Source of the DNA: SLNP01 sp964568875
Lineage (GTDB): Bacteria; Bacteroidota; Bacteroidia; Bacteroidales; VadinHA17
Length of the DNA: 64,000 nucleotides
Direction of reading: 5' to 3'
Assembly (NCBI GenBank): GCA_964568875.1
Contig: CAZMSH010000007.1
Coordinates: 62,001 to 126,000, forward strand
Both the position numbers and the translations under genes were made by a program. The notes under the pieces were generated by a model. It was not told the DNA's origin. It saw only the letters and a list, made by a program, of their open reading frames with translations, and did no database searches. This document shows positions 54,485 through 63,632 of this stretch, piece by piece (position 1 is the first letter of the stretch; each line of letters opens with the position of its first letter).

Positions 54485-56482
54485 ATGGGAGGAAACATAG
54501 TTATCAGATCAGCCTTTTTCGTTTCAATTATGATGGCATTACTCTCTTCCGGAGTGCGAGTGGAAGCACAGCCAGCAGGCTTATTGTCAGGGAGGGCATA
54601 TTATTACGAATCTCGGGGAGAAATTGACTCGGCACGGCAGGAAGTAATCAAACTTCTGAATGAATGTGACAGTAATTGGTTCGACCTATCAAAATATCTG
54701 ATCAGGCTGAATAGTGAGGCAGGCTATTTTTCAGAAAATATTCAATTGTTCAAAGAGGGACACAGAAAGGGATTTTTCTATTTCATACATCCCCGCATGC
54801 CTGAGTATGAACCCTATCTTTCATTGTCCGGATTTGATTCAATATCGTCAGAAGATCTGAAAATACGAGAAGAGGCGAACCTCTTGTCACATACTCTGTT
54901 TAATATTCAATTGCCTGATAATTACGATCCAGCTGTACAATATCCATTGATTTTTATCCTTCACGGGGGAGGCAGGTCAATGGAGTCTGTGAAAAAGCAC
55001 TGGCAGGTACCAGAGTTGAACAGAAACTACATTAAGGTGTACCTGCAGAGTTACAGGCACTTCGATTATAATACCTATGGATGGGGTTCGGGTGATGATA
55101 GGCTTGATGCCGAAGTCAGAGCAATAACAGATGAGATTCTGGCCACATACAGAGTAGACAGGAGCTCTGTTCTTACGGCCGGTATCAGTGCAGGTGCCTC
55201 AGCAGCGGTTGATCTTGCCGTTAGGAATGTAATACCGGCAACAGGATTTCTTGTTTATTGTCCAGATTCTCCTTCATCCCTCAGAGGCACCATGCCAGTT
55301 AATCATAGGGGGAGGCAGATCAGAGGTTATATCTGTGCCGGCGAGGCTGATCATTTCAGGCCACGGCAGAAAGTTCTTACCGCAATTCTCGATTCTTTGG
55401 GTATCATGACAAAGTATACAATTGTGCCCGGAATGGGCCATGCCTATCCAGAAAATGAAAGCCATTTTGTTAATGAGGGCCTTAAATTCCTATACAAACA
55501 GGAAACACTTATAGATTCAGATTTCGAGTCTAAAATTTCAAACGCAATAAGTTCAGGTGTTTGTCGCGGATTATCGGTTGCTGTGAATGACAAAGGCAAT
55601 ACTTTTTTTTATAACTATGGCAGAATATTCTCCTCAGGGACAGAATCTCCTGATCAGAAAACCATATTTGAGCTCGGATCTTTAAGTAAACTTTTTACCC
55701 TGTTTATTTTTACAAGGCTTGAGAAAGAGGGTGTTATAAATAGAAGAAAGAAAATATCTCACTATCTTACGGACATAAACTCCGTTTGGGCAGAGTCAAC
55801 AAGAATCACGAAGCTGATTGATCATACCTCTACATTACCATCTTTACCTGATAATCTTCATCCATCATCAACCGGTAATCCCGTGGAGGATTACAGTCAT
55901 GATGATCTTATTTCATATATTAAAAAATTCAAACCTGGATCTTTTGACAACTTTTTTAAATACTCGAACACGGGGACAGCTTTAATCGGGCTGATACTGG
56001 AAAGGGTTACAGGGAAGAGCTATGAGTGCCTGGTTGATGAATTTATCATTGGACCGATGAAGGCCGATGGCTTGTATCTAACACTTCCTGATAGGGATAA
56101 GTTGCTATTAGCTGATGGTAGCAACGCTGGCGATGCTGTTCCCCACATGGACATTACCGGGGCCTTTGCCTCTTCTTCAGGATTGCGGGGCTCAGCCGAA
56201 GGAATAGCCACATTTCTAAACCTCTACCTTTCTTCCCCAGCCTTTAGGCCAATACGAAGATCAATGGAAAGGATACTTATAGATGATGTAGAAGAGGGTA
56301 TTGCAGTTGCCACCGGGTGGTTTGTAAAAGTGATAAGCGGTAAAAGGATCTACTGGGTTGCCGGGTCAACCGGAGGGTTCAGTGCCTTTATGGGATTCAA
56401 TATGGAAACAGGAAAGTCAGCTGTTCTTCTTTCAAATTCATCAATCAACCTCAACGAAGCAGGATGGAGGATACTGGAATGA
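54485..56482 (+). CDS. esterase / class C beta-lactamase fusion hydrolase
   Basis: After a signal peptide (about 1-28) the first half (to about residue 340) is an alpha/beta hydrolase: HGGG in ILHGGGRSMES (oxyanion hole), GISAGAS for the nucleophile elbow (G-x-S-x-G), and GMGHAYPE with a probable catalytic His. The second half (about 350-665) is a serine hydrolase: SLSK in LGSLSKLFTLF, YSN in KYSNTGTALIG, and a GSTGGF segment in the third-motif place. Two complete catalytic domains in one exported polypeptide suggest one substrate cut in two ways, or a fusion of two neighbours such as the gene just upstream. Confidence 0.85.
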   Translation: MGGNIVIRSAFFVSIMMALLSSGVRVEAQPAGLLSGRAYYYESRGEIDSARQEVIKLLNECDSNWFDLSKYLIRLNSEAGYFSENIQLFKEGHRKGFFYFIHPRMPEYEPYLSLSGFDSISSEDLKIREEANLLSHTLFNIQLPDNYDPAVQYPLIFILHGGGRSMESVKKHWQVPELNRNYIKVYLQSYRHFDYNTYGWGSGDDRLDAEVRAITDEILATYRVDRSSVLTAGISAGASAAVDLAVRNVIPATGFLVYCPDSPSSLRGTMPVNHRGRQIRGYICAGEADHFRPRQKVLTAILDSLGIMTKYTIVPGMGHAYPENESHFVNEGLKFLYKQETLIDSDFESKISNAISSGVCRGLSVAVNDKGNTFFYNYGRIFSSGTESPDQKTIFELGSLSKLFTLFIFTRLEKEGVINRRKKISHYLTDINSVWAESTRITKLIDHTSTLPSLPDNLHPSSTGNPVEDYSHDDLISYIKKFKPGSFDNFFKYSNTGTALIGLILERVTGKSYECLVDEFIIGPMKADGLYLTLPDRDKLLLADGSNAGDAVPHMDITGAFASSSGLRGSAEGIATFLNLYLSSPAFRPIRRSMERILIDDVEEGIAVATGWFVKVISGKRIYWVAGSTGGFSAFMGFNMETGKSAVLLSNSSINLNEAGWRILE

Positions 56483-56519
56483 TAATGAAACAATCAAAAG
56501 TCTCAATAAAATGTTGCAA

Positions 56520-57797
56520 ATGAGAATAGGTATATCACTGATTAATGGAAACCGGATTACTTTTCAGGTATTATTTGTAGTACTATCTGTAATAATTTCA
56601 GGTTGTAATCCGGAAAAGAGCAACTTCAGGTTGCCGGATGACCCGTTATTCGGTATGCAAGTTGCGCTAAACAGCGATCTCTCAGGAGAGGTGACAATAC
56701 CTGTCAGCTCACGAAGTGTTAGGTCCAGGACTTTTAGCGTAAATCCTGAATTACTTCTTGATATGCCCAGAGTATGGAACCTGGCAACTGGGTCAAAGGA
56801 GGTGGTTGTTGCTGTATTGGAACCGGGCGGGTTTCTGTATACTCATGAAGATCTGGCGGATAATATCTGGATTAACGGGGGTGAGACCGGTATTGATGAA
56901 AATGGCATCGAGAGATCAATTAATGGAGTGGATGATGACTTAAACGGATATGTTGATGATCTGCATGGATATGATTTTGCCTTCAGCGACCCGGATCCTG
57001 ATAATATCAATTATGACGGGAAGGATATTTACAGACTTCAACCGTACTGGCATGGGACTTCAGTTGCGGGTATAATTGGAGCAAGGGGAGATAATGGAAA
57101 GGGAATCTCAGGAATCGCCTGGAATGTATCTCTGATGCTGTTGAAAGCACCCTCATCTGTTCAGTTTGCCTCCTCTGATGATACAACTAAAGCATACCGT
57201 TATGCTGAGGCAATAAGATATGCTGTTGATAACGGAGCCAGGATCATTAACTGGTCAGGAACATTGAACGATAATTCAAAATATGCCTTAAATGCAATTT
57301 GTGAGGCGTTTAAATATGCCGGAGAGAATAATGTGCTGATAGTCGTGGCTGTGGGATCCGGAGCAAAAAACCTTGATCTTTCAGGGAATTTTGAAGTGCC
57401 TGCCTCAATCAATATGTCAAACGTGGTAAAGGTAACAGAGCTTAATTTCCAGGGTGAGTTGTATACTTATACTACAGCCTCTGGCGATACACTTGGCTCC
57501 AGCTTTGGTGAGAAAAGTGTTACTATTGGGGCAATAGGTGAAAATTACACCACAAGGGATTATCAATCCAGGTCCTATTACGCATTGGGTGCCGGCACAT
57601 CCTGTGCCGGACCGATTGTTGCCGGATGTGCCGCACTGATGCTCTCTGTAAACCCTGACCTTTCACCTTCTGAGATCCGTGAGATACTTATAGGAACAGC
57701 AACTCCTCTGGAATCGCTTATGGGTATAACTGAATCGGGGGGAGCAGTTAATATCTACGGGGCGGTCAAAAAAGCAATTGCTCTGAACAATCAATAG
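56520..57797 (+). CDS. subtilisin-like (S8) lipoprotein with altered catalytic Asp
   Basis: The ATG at 56520 (or 56511) gives a lipoprotein signal ending IISGC; earlier codons overlap the fusion gene and are not needed. The S8 fold is clear: the catalytic Asp region reads VAVLEPGG where the family has V-I-D-T-G, so the Asp is Glu101. HGTSVAG (His178) and GTSCAGP (Ser361) are intact. NGVDDDLNGYVDDLHGYDF is a family hallmark. Activity may be weakened or lost, or Glu may serve. Its end overlaps the convergent amidohydrolase gene by 7 bases. It follows the fusion gene by 37 bases on the same strand. Confidence 0.85.
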   Translation: MRIGISLINGNRITFQVLFVVLSVIISGCNPEKSNFRLPDDPLFGMQVALNSDLSGEVTIPVSSRSVRSRTFSVNPELLLDMPRVWNLATGSKEVVVAVLEPGGFLYTHEDLADNIWINGGETGIDENGIERSINGVDDDLNGYVDDLHGYDFAFSDPDPDNINYDGKDIYRLQPYWHGTSVAGIIGARGDNGKGISGIAWNVSLMLLKAPSSVQFASSDDTTKAYRYAEAIRYAVDNGARIINWSGTLNDNSKYALNAICEAFKYAGENNVLIVVAVGSGAKNLDLSGNFEVPASINMSNVVKVTELNFQGELYTYTTASGDTLGSSFGEKSVTIGAIGENYTTRDYQSRSYYALGAGTSCAGPIVAGCAALMLSVNPDLSPSEIREILIGTATPLESLMGITESGGAVNIYGAVKKAIALNNQ

Positions 57798-58867
57798 TGA
57801 CCTAAATTTTCATTTCCGGATTTGAACAGGCCTTGTAAGGTATTTATTTCTAATTGACTGATACCTGCTCTTATGTAATCCTCTTCGATCTTGTTGAAAA
57901 GCAGCATATTAGCTTCTCTGGTCAGATCTGTCATGAGATTTTTTCCTCTTTTGCAGTCTGAAAGATCGGAATACTTATAACAGCAGTTGTCGTTGATATT
58001 TACTGACTCAAATGAAAATTGAACCTCATTCCCTGATTTGGCATCCTTAAAGAAGATTTTTGATTCTTTGTTATCATATACTATGCTCCATTGTGTGTCA
58101 TACTGGCTAACTCCTGATAGCATAAGAAATGCAAGTTCCTTATCAGGAACCTTATCAGAATTCTGTTTAAGCTGGTTGGCAATGGTCACAAATCGTGTCT
58201 GGGAATCCCTGCTGTCAGCCATTGGCAATTCTCCGCCAAACCCAGTGAAATTTTTAAGGTGTTTGAGAGAGTTGCCATACAGGTTGTTGCTTAATACACT
58301 ATACTTTACATCATCTCCTGTGTATGTTTTGAATTCACCATTTACTATTTCTACAATCGCTACATTACCCTGAATGTCCATAATAATGTAATGCAAATTC
58401 TGAACAATAGGTTTCACGCCTACAGTCTGCGTACTGCTAATAACCCCGGATACATCCGAATGGTTATCAAGTTGGTACTGCACCCACTGGAACTCATTTA
58501 ATATTAGCGGGTGTTTGGGGACTCCCCCACGGCCTGGTGCATTAAGTTCCTCTATTATCAGTCCTGCTGAATTCATCCCTCCCAAGGGAAATCCAACTCC
58601 AAACTGGTTAAAAGTGATACTGCTGTATTGTGATACCCATGAGAACCTATTTGCATGATTATGGAGCGAATATTTCACGATAGATTGAGGGTTGTAGATA
58701 AGATAACCTTCGCCACAATGCCAGTCCAGATTCTTTGCAAGATATTGTCTTCCACCTCCTTTAAGAACAAATGCGGTGCAGGCAGAGGAGTCATATGCCA
58801 CCATTATCAGCAATATGACAGGAAGAATATTACGGCTAATCCGCAGGGTTTTTTCAAGCGGTCTCAT
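57791..58867 (-). CDS. Ntn-fold choloylglycine hydrolase / linear amidohydrolase
   Basis: A signal peptide (1-29) places Cys30 (SSA|CTAFVL) at the N-terminus after cleavage, as needed for the N-terminal nucleophile. NLDWHCGEGYLI, FGVGFPLGGMNSAGLIIEELNAPG and YSVLSNNLYGN are family segments found in bile-salt hydrolases and penicillin V acylases. These cut amide bonds of conjugated bile acids, acyl-homoserine lactones or penicillin V; the substrate here is open. It is the only leftward gene in the hydrolase island, with its 3' end overlapping the subtilisin gene. Confidence 0.85.
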   Translation of the reverse strand: MRPLEKTLRISRNILPVILLIMVAYDSSACTAFVLKGGGRQYLAKNLDWHCGEGYLIYNPQSIVKYSLHNHANRFSWVSQYSSITFNQFGVGFPLGGMNSAGLIIEELNAPGRGGVPKHPLILNEFQWVQYQLDNHSDVSGVISSTQTVGVKPIVQNLHYIIMDIQGNVAIVEIVNGEFKTYTGDDVKYSVLSNNLYGNSLKHLKNFTGFGGELPMADSRDSQTRFVTIANQLKQNSDKVPDKELAFLMLSGVSQYDTQWSIVYDNKESKIFFKDAKSGNEVQFSFESVNINDNCCYKYSDLSDCKRGKNLMTDLTREANMLLFNKIEEDYIRAGISQLEINTLQGLFKSGNENLGHY

Positions 58868-58892
58868 CTCTGTTTCCTTTCAACTTTATCTG

Positions 58893-58900
58893 CAAATATA
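58893..58900 (-). promoter_or_regulatory. possible Bacteroidota -7 box (TATATTTG) for the Ntn hydrolase
   Basis: On the minus strand TATATTTG fits TAnnTTTG and lies 26 bases before the start at 58867. The -33 element is not convincing. The rest of the 300-base divergent gap 58868-59167 shows no gene. Confidence 0.35.
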
Positions 58901-59167
58901 ACGATGATCAGTACTACCATGCAGTTTTTACGATAAGCGGTTTGTTAAGGACATTAACAGTACCTGTTTCCCGAATATGGACTAAATAAGCCGTTTATCG
59001 TTTTTTTATCTCCGGAAAATCATATAGTCTCTACTTTGCATAGTCTAACTGTGACCCAGGTAATTATTGCCATGCTGAGTTCGTCTTATCGCGAAGTTGA
59101 AGTTCTGAAAAAGGGCATAGTATGTTTACAGGCCTGGTTACGGTAAATATTCTTTAAAATACCTGAT

Positions 59168-60829
59168 ATGAAAAAAGTAATCTGGAATGTACTGCTAATC
59201 ATGACAATTTCCCATTGGTCGGTATTGGGCCAGGATACATTGGTAATGTCTAGGCAGGAACTGATTGATGACACCCGGGAGCTGATGACCTATATTGAAA
59301 GCATTCACCCCGATCCTTATCTCTACAGCGGAGGCAAGATTGCCTTTAACCGCCTGTTTCAGCATATCCTGCAGTCTATTCCCGCCGGAGGGATGGACAG
59401 AGATAGCTACATAAGAATTATCAGTCCACTTGTTGCCTCCATTTCAGACGGCCACACAAGGATTGAAACCAATCTTCAGTTCAACAGACTGAAGCCGGGT
59501 GGAATACCATTATCATTCGGAATAGTTGAGAATATAATCTATGTTGATGGGGTTGCCACAAATGATAATCTGTCAATAATTGGGGCAAAATTATTAGCAG
59601 TAGAGGGGGTCTCCACTGGAATTATGCTTGAGAGGCTGAGGAAAATTGAAGGAATTGAAAATTACTGTCATGGGATGGTACGACTGAGATCGTACCTGCG
59701 TGTGGAACCATATCTTTCAACTTTACTACCCGAGTGGAAAGATCACTCTGCAATAAGGGCAGAGTTTGAAATCAACGGAAGTAATCGTGAAATTACCTTC
59801 CGGTTACCTGTGGAGATAAGTTCCGGGTTTTTACGGAACGAGAGTCTGTTAGATATTCCTTCATTGGATAACCGGGATTTTGGCTGGTACTTCACGTCAG
59901 CAGACAGGGAGACCGCAATACTCAAAATAGACAATCTGACGGCCTATCGGGAGATGTATGAATCAATTTCCGAATCGCGTAGTGTAACAGAAGAACTTAA
60001 GGTTCTGTATCAAAGGTTAAATTGTAAAGCAGCACCATCCGGTTTTGATGATATAATGCAGGGGATCCCATCAGCGATGGACCTTTTCAGTGAGATGGCT
60101 GAAGCAATGAAGTTGGCCCAAACCACCAACCTTATTATCGACCTGAGCAAAAACGGAGGCGGTAATTCACTGCTTGGAGATATTCTGACATACTGCTTAT
60201 ATGGCAAAAAAGCTCTTGCCAAAATAATATCAGAGTCTCCACCGGTTAAAAAATATTCTCCTTACTACTTTGAAATCAAACAGGGTAAGAGCCTTGACGG
60301 ATTGAACCGGGAGTATGCACGAATACAGTCATATTCACTGATGGAGAATGATTATGATTTCAGTACTGAAGGTTTTGTGGAGCTGTTTGAATCTGGCCGG
60401 CTGGATACTCTGTCGGGATTAAGGCTGAAATATAAGTCAGTGCCTTCCTTCCTGCAGGAGATTGAATCAGGTAAGTATGAAAGCTATTATACACCCGGGA
60501 ATGTTATTGTTACAAGCAGTGCAGGCACATACAGCTCTGCATTTACTGTTCTCAGATACCTTAATCGATCGGGAGCAGCGATTGCAGGAAGTGTATCTGC
60601 GCAATCAGGCAATGGATTTGGGAATATAATTGAGGTCACCCTGAAGAACAGTGGTATTAAAGTTTCCATCTCGCACGATGCATATTCAGCATTTCCCGGG
60701 AATCCCCGTGACAGAGGGATGCTTGAACCTGACTACAGGTTAACATACAGTGATCTCGTTAAGTACAGGTTTGATCCGAATTCAGAAATATTGCTGGCCC
60801 TGGATGTTCTGAAAAGAAAAGTAAAATGA
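59168..60829 (+). CDS. secreted S41-family peptidase
   Basis: A signal peptide (1-21) is followed by an N-terminal helical domain (to about 90) and SISDGHTRIETNL, the S41 H-T/R segment. A PDZ-like region follows (about 115-160). The C-terminal S41 core has LIIDLSKNGGGNSLLGD (strand plus GGG) and the nucleophile in TSSAGTYSSA (about residue 457). The 553 residues fit the free-standing tail-specific protease type of Bacteroidota. Its last codons overlap the first of the repeat lipoprotein by ATGA, so the two are translated together. Confidence 0.88.
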   Translation: MKKVIWNVLLIMTISHWSVLGQDTLVMSRQELIDDTRELMTYIESIHPDPYLYSGGKIAFNRLFQHILQSIPAGGMDRDSYIRIISPLVASISDGHTRIETNLQFNRLKPGGIPLSFGIVENIIYVDGVATNDNLSIIGAKLLAVEGVSTGIMLERLRKIEGIENYCHGMVRLRSYLRVEPYLSTLLPEWKDHSAIRAEFEINGSNREITFRLPVEISSGFLRNESLLDIPSLDNRDFGWYFTSADRETAILKIDNLTAYREMYESISESRSVTEELKVLYQRLNCKAAPSGFDDIMQGIPSAMDLFSEMAEAMKLAQTTNLIIDLSKNGGGNSLLGDILTYCLYGKKALAKIISESPPVKKYSPYYFEIKQGKSLDGLNREYARIQSYSLMENDYDFSTEGFVELFESGRLDTLSGLRLKYKSVPSFLQEIESGKYESYYTPGNVIVTSSAGTYSSAFTVLRYLNRSGAAIAGSVSAQSGNGFGNIIEVTLKNSGIKVSISHDAYSAFPGNPRDRGMLEPDYRLTYSDLVKYRFDPNSEILLALDVLKRKVK

Positions 60830-62883
60830 AAAAGGTACTTCCGGGAAGCTTCTCTTTTTTATTAATTCATATTGTTTTGTCTCTCTTTCTGCTCGTTTCG
60901 GGATGTGAAAGGGAGAGCAAGCAGAATGAGCTGACTGACTACATCTCTGTTTATAATGAGCTTATCTCTGATATTGGCAGGAATGATCTCTCTTTTGCAG
61001 ACAAACATTCCCGTATGCCTCTCTTCAGGAATTTCATAGTATCAGACCTTCAGGCAAATCCGGCCAGATTGCCGGCATTTTCATCCTCAATTTTGGATGA
61101 GATTTCAAATACCAGGTCTACTGTCGTGGTTCTGCATCTGTTACACAGGTTAAGCTCTGTCTCTGCCGGTGGCTATGGTCCTCCTGTCTCCGGAGCGGGA
61201 AGGTGGAAGAGGGTCCGGGGTTCATCAATACGAATTCCTGAAGACTTTCAGAGGTTTGCTGCTGAACCGGAGGAGGGAGGGATCGGTCTTGTCATTACTG
61301 AAAAAGCAGAGAAGGAGCTTATATCTTTGGGCGAAGAATCAGTTCAGTTAGTTTCAGATCTGCTCGATCTGGTTTCATTGCTGATAAGAGTAACCCCTTA
61401 CTTCGCAGACATTGACGCATTTAATAAACTCAGAAGTTCTGACCCCGGGTTCAGGAGACTTGAAACGCCAGAACTTCTGATATTGCCCTTTCGCGAGTCT
61501 GAGATCTATTCAAACCTGCACAGGAGATTCTATGATTCGGTTGACCCCCTTATAATTGCATTCGGGTCAAGGATAATGATTGAAGAGATGAACTTAATCG
61601 CAGAGCGTTATAAGGCATTGGTTGAAAAAGAGGAATTCAACATAGAGAGCCCGTTGGTTTTGGAGACGCGATTTGGACGGGTTCAGCTTCTTACTTGCAG
61701 CAATGATACATTACGTCAGCCGTTTCTGATCTCCCTGGATCCGGGAGGCGATGATTATTATAGCTGTAATGCTGCTGTATCTGAAGCTGTTATCCGACCC
61801 GTAAGCATCGTAGTTGATCTGAATGGTAATGACAGGTATGGTGTTGGAGAAGAAGTGGCCACCATCTGCAGTTCTTCATGGGGACTTAGTTACATTCTTG
61901 ATATGGAGGGGGATGATGAATATTTTTCACGGGGAATGGGGTTTGCTTTTTCAGTTGCAGGCTGCTCAGTACTTGATGACAGATCGGGGGATGATAAATA
62001 CTTATGCAGTGGAGAATACAGTTTGGCTGCAGCCTTTTTCGGACATTCTCTGCTTATTGATCACACCGGAAATGATGAATATCGTTCAGGATCATACTCC
62101 ATGGGTTTCGGAGGTTCCAAGGGAGTCGCACTACATCTGGATTATCATGGGAATGATAGATATTTGACTCGCACCTCCTTCTTCACAATGGGTGCATCAA
62201 AAGGACGATGGGCTGATGCAACTGATGGTTTCAGTATTGCAGGGGGAGTTGGAATCCTTATGGATCTTAGAGGCGATGATGAATATTCTTCAGAAGGGTT
62301 TTCTCTGGGTGCGTCATATTACTATGGTCTGGGTCTCTTTGCTGATATTGACGGTGCAGACAGGTATAATTCTGTTTCACACAGTATGGGAGCTGCCGTG
62401 CATTCTTCCCTCGCCCTTTTTGCTGATCAATCCGGAAATGATAAGTATAATTCTGATGCTGATTCCTTAAAGTTGACACAATCAATTGGATATGGTCGCG
62501 ACTGGTCAGGAGCTTTTTTTCTCGAGCGGTCAGGTGATGATGAGTACTGTTTCGGTAATAAGTCATTTGGGGTCGGTGATATCCACTCTCTGGGTTTTGC
62601 TCTGGAGATTGCCGGCAATGACCGTTATTACTGGTTTAATAATGATGTGTACAACGAATATGAATCCTTCGGTTCAGCCCAAATACTTGAAGGAGGAATG
62701 AATATTGATCCCGGTCAGTTAAATAGACCGGCCGGGCTCTGTGCAGGCGCTGCTTATGATCTTGAAGGGAAAGATATCTATAGGGTTTTCGCGATCAACT
62801 CCAGTCCCTCAGAATTCTTCAGGAACCGAAAGGTTAAAAGGAGTAACACAGCGGAATCATACTCGATAAGACAGGATAAATGA
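60826..62883 (+). CDS. lipoprotein with a D-x-x-G-[ND]-D-x-Y repeat array, unknown function
   Basis: I do not know this family. The signal ends LVSGC (cysteine 27). Residues 30-300 form a helical N-terminal domain. From about 305 to 655 the protein repeats a unit that starts D-x-x-G-[ND]-D-x-Y. Starts fall near residues 305, 331, 359, 385, 412, 439, 480, 507, 534, 567 and 594, with one more at 645. The most common spacing is 27. The acidic pattern resembles calcium-binding RTX repeats (GGxGND), and 27 is three times nine, so a calcium-stabilised solenoid is possible. It starts by an ATGA overlap with the S41 gene, pointing to a joint role on the outer envelope. Confidence 0.82.
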   Translation: MKKVLPGSFSFLLIHIVLSLFLLVSGCERESKQNELTDYISVYNELISDIGRNDLSFADKHSRMPLFRNFIVSDLQANPARLPAFSSSILDEISNTRSTVVVLHLLHRLSSVSAGGYGPPVSGAGRWKRVRGSSIRIPEDFQRFAAEPEEGGIGLVITEKAEKELISLGEESVQLVSDLLDLVSLLIRVTPYFADIDAFNKLRSSDPGFRRLETPELLILPFRESEIYSNLHRRFYDSVDPLIIAFGSRIMIEEMNLIAERYKALVEKEEFNIESPLVLETRFGRVQLLTCSNDTLRQPFLISLDPGGDDYYSCNAAVSEAVIRPVSIVVDLNGNDRYGVGEEVATICSSSWGLSYILDMEGDDEYFSRGMGFAFSVAGCSVLDDRSGDDKYLCSGEYSLAAAFFGHSLLIDHTGNDEYRSGSYSMGFGGSKGVALHLDYHGNDRYLTRTSFFTMGASKGRWADATDGFSIAGGVGILMDLRGDDEYSSEGFSLGASYYYGLGLFADIDGADRYNSVSHSMGAAVHSSLALFADQSGNDKYNSDADSLKLTQSIGYGRDWSGAFFLERSGDDEYCFGNKSFGVGDIHSLGFALEIAGNDRYYWFNNDVYNEYESFGSAQILEGGMNIDPGQLNRPAGLCAGAAYDLEGKDIYRVFAINSSPSEFFRNRKVKRSNTAESYSIRQDK
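61738..62640 (+). repeat. 11-unit Asp/Gly/Tyr repeat array in the lipoprotein
   Basis: The units show D-x-x-G-N/D-D-x-Y in nearly every copy (for example DLNGNDRY, DRSGDDKY, DLRGDDEY, DQSGNDKY), usually followed by an SMG- or SLG-type glycine segment. Two units carry insertions (14 and 6 residues). DNA identity between units is low, so the array is old and kept by selection. Confidence 0.8.
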
Positions 62884-63140
62884 CAGCTGTAGCCTGGTGA
62901 TTAACTGATTAAATGGTATAGCAAATAATAGGATTGCATTTCACTAATCATTTTCTCAATATGTTCCACTGAAAATGGGTTGACAGATCGGTAATCAAAG
63001 TCAGGATTGATGAGAAAAAGAATACAGCAATTGTGATCATGAGGAATATGCAGATGCAGTGAAATCTGTTTTTAATTTGCAGATGGGAAATCACACTTAA
63101 TTTATGAGTTTAATAATCTGTTCATAAGAGAATATGAATG

Positions 63141-63575
63141 TCAGGCAATAAGAATGATTGTTGAGATAACAGAAATAATAAGACCTGATAACATAGGAAT
63201 GGCATAATTGTGACGACTTTTTTCCGCAAAAGCCCAGCCAAGGCTGTTCAGAGAAGAATAGAACAGAGTACCGAGGGCGAAATAAACAACCGGGTGTAAG
63301 TTAATATCTCCCTGAAGCAATATTACTCCTGAAGCAATAAGAAGAGTGCCTGTTGCTATTTCGGCCACAATGTGAAACCAAAAAAGATTCTGACTATTCT
63401 TCTCACGTGATTTGAAGAAACCTTCTGAAAGGTCAACCTCAGGGTTTTTGCTAAGATCCATGATCCATATAATTATCATTGAAGTCCCGACCATAAGCAG
63501 GAAGAATGATATGATAAATTTTGCTGCCATAGCTAATGATGTAATAAATAGGGCTACTAAAGTATTAATCAACAC
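63141..63575 (-). CDS. small four-helix membrane protein, unknown function
   Basis: The 144 residues show four hydrophobic segments (about 5-35, 68-86, 92-112 and 122-143) and no motif I recognise. A charged stretch DLSKNPEVDLSEGFFKSREKNSQ lies between helices 1 and 2. It is leftward, after the repeat lipoprotein (convergent), and lies downstream of the LytTR gene on the same strand. The 257-base gap 62884-63140 shows no other feature. Confidence 0.6.
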   Translation of the reverse strand: MLINTLVALFITSLAMAAKFIISFFLLMVGTSMIIIWIMDLSKNPEVDLSEGFFKSREKNSQNLFWFHIVAEIATGTLLIASGVILLQGDINLHPVVYFALGTLFYSSLNSLGWAFAEKSRHNYAIPMLSGLIISVISTIILIA

Positions 63576-63632
63576 TCTTATTCTAAGAGGTTTTTCGATT
63601 TTCGGGGAAGAAAACGGATAAGTGGCCTGGTT

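Noticed and set aside
60826..60829. Sequencing error joining the S41 and repeat-lipoprotein genes
   Set aside because: The lipoprotein has its own strong signal peptide and lipobox right after the ATGA overlap, so two coupled genes are the better reading.
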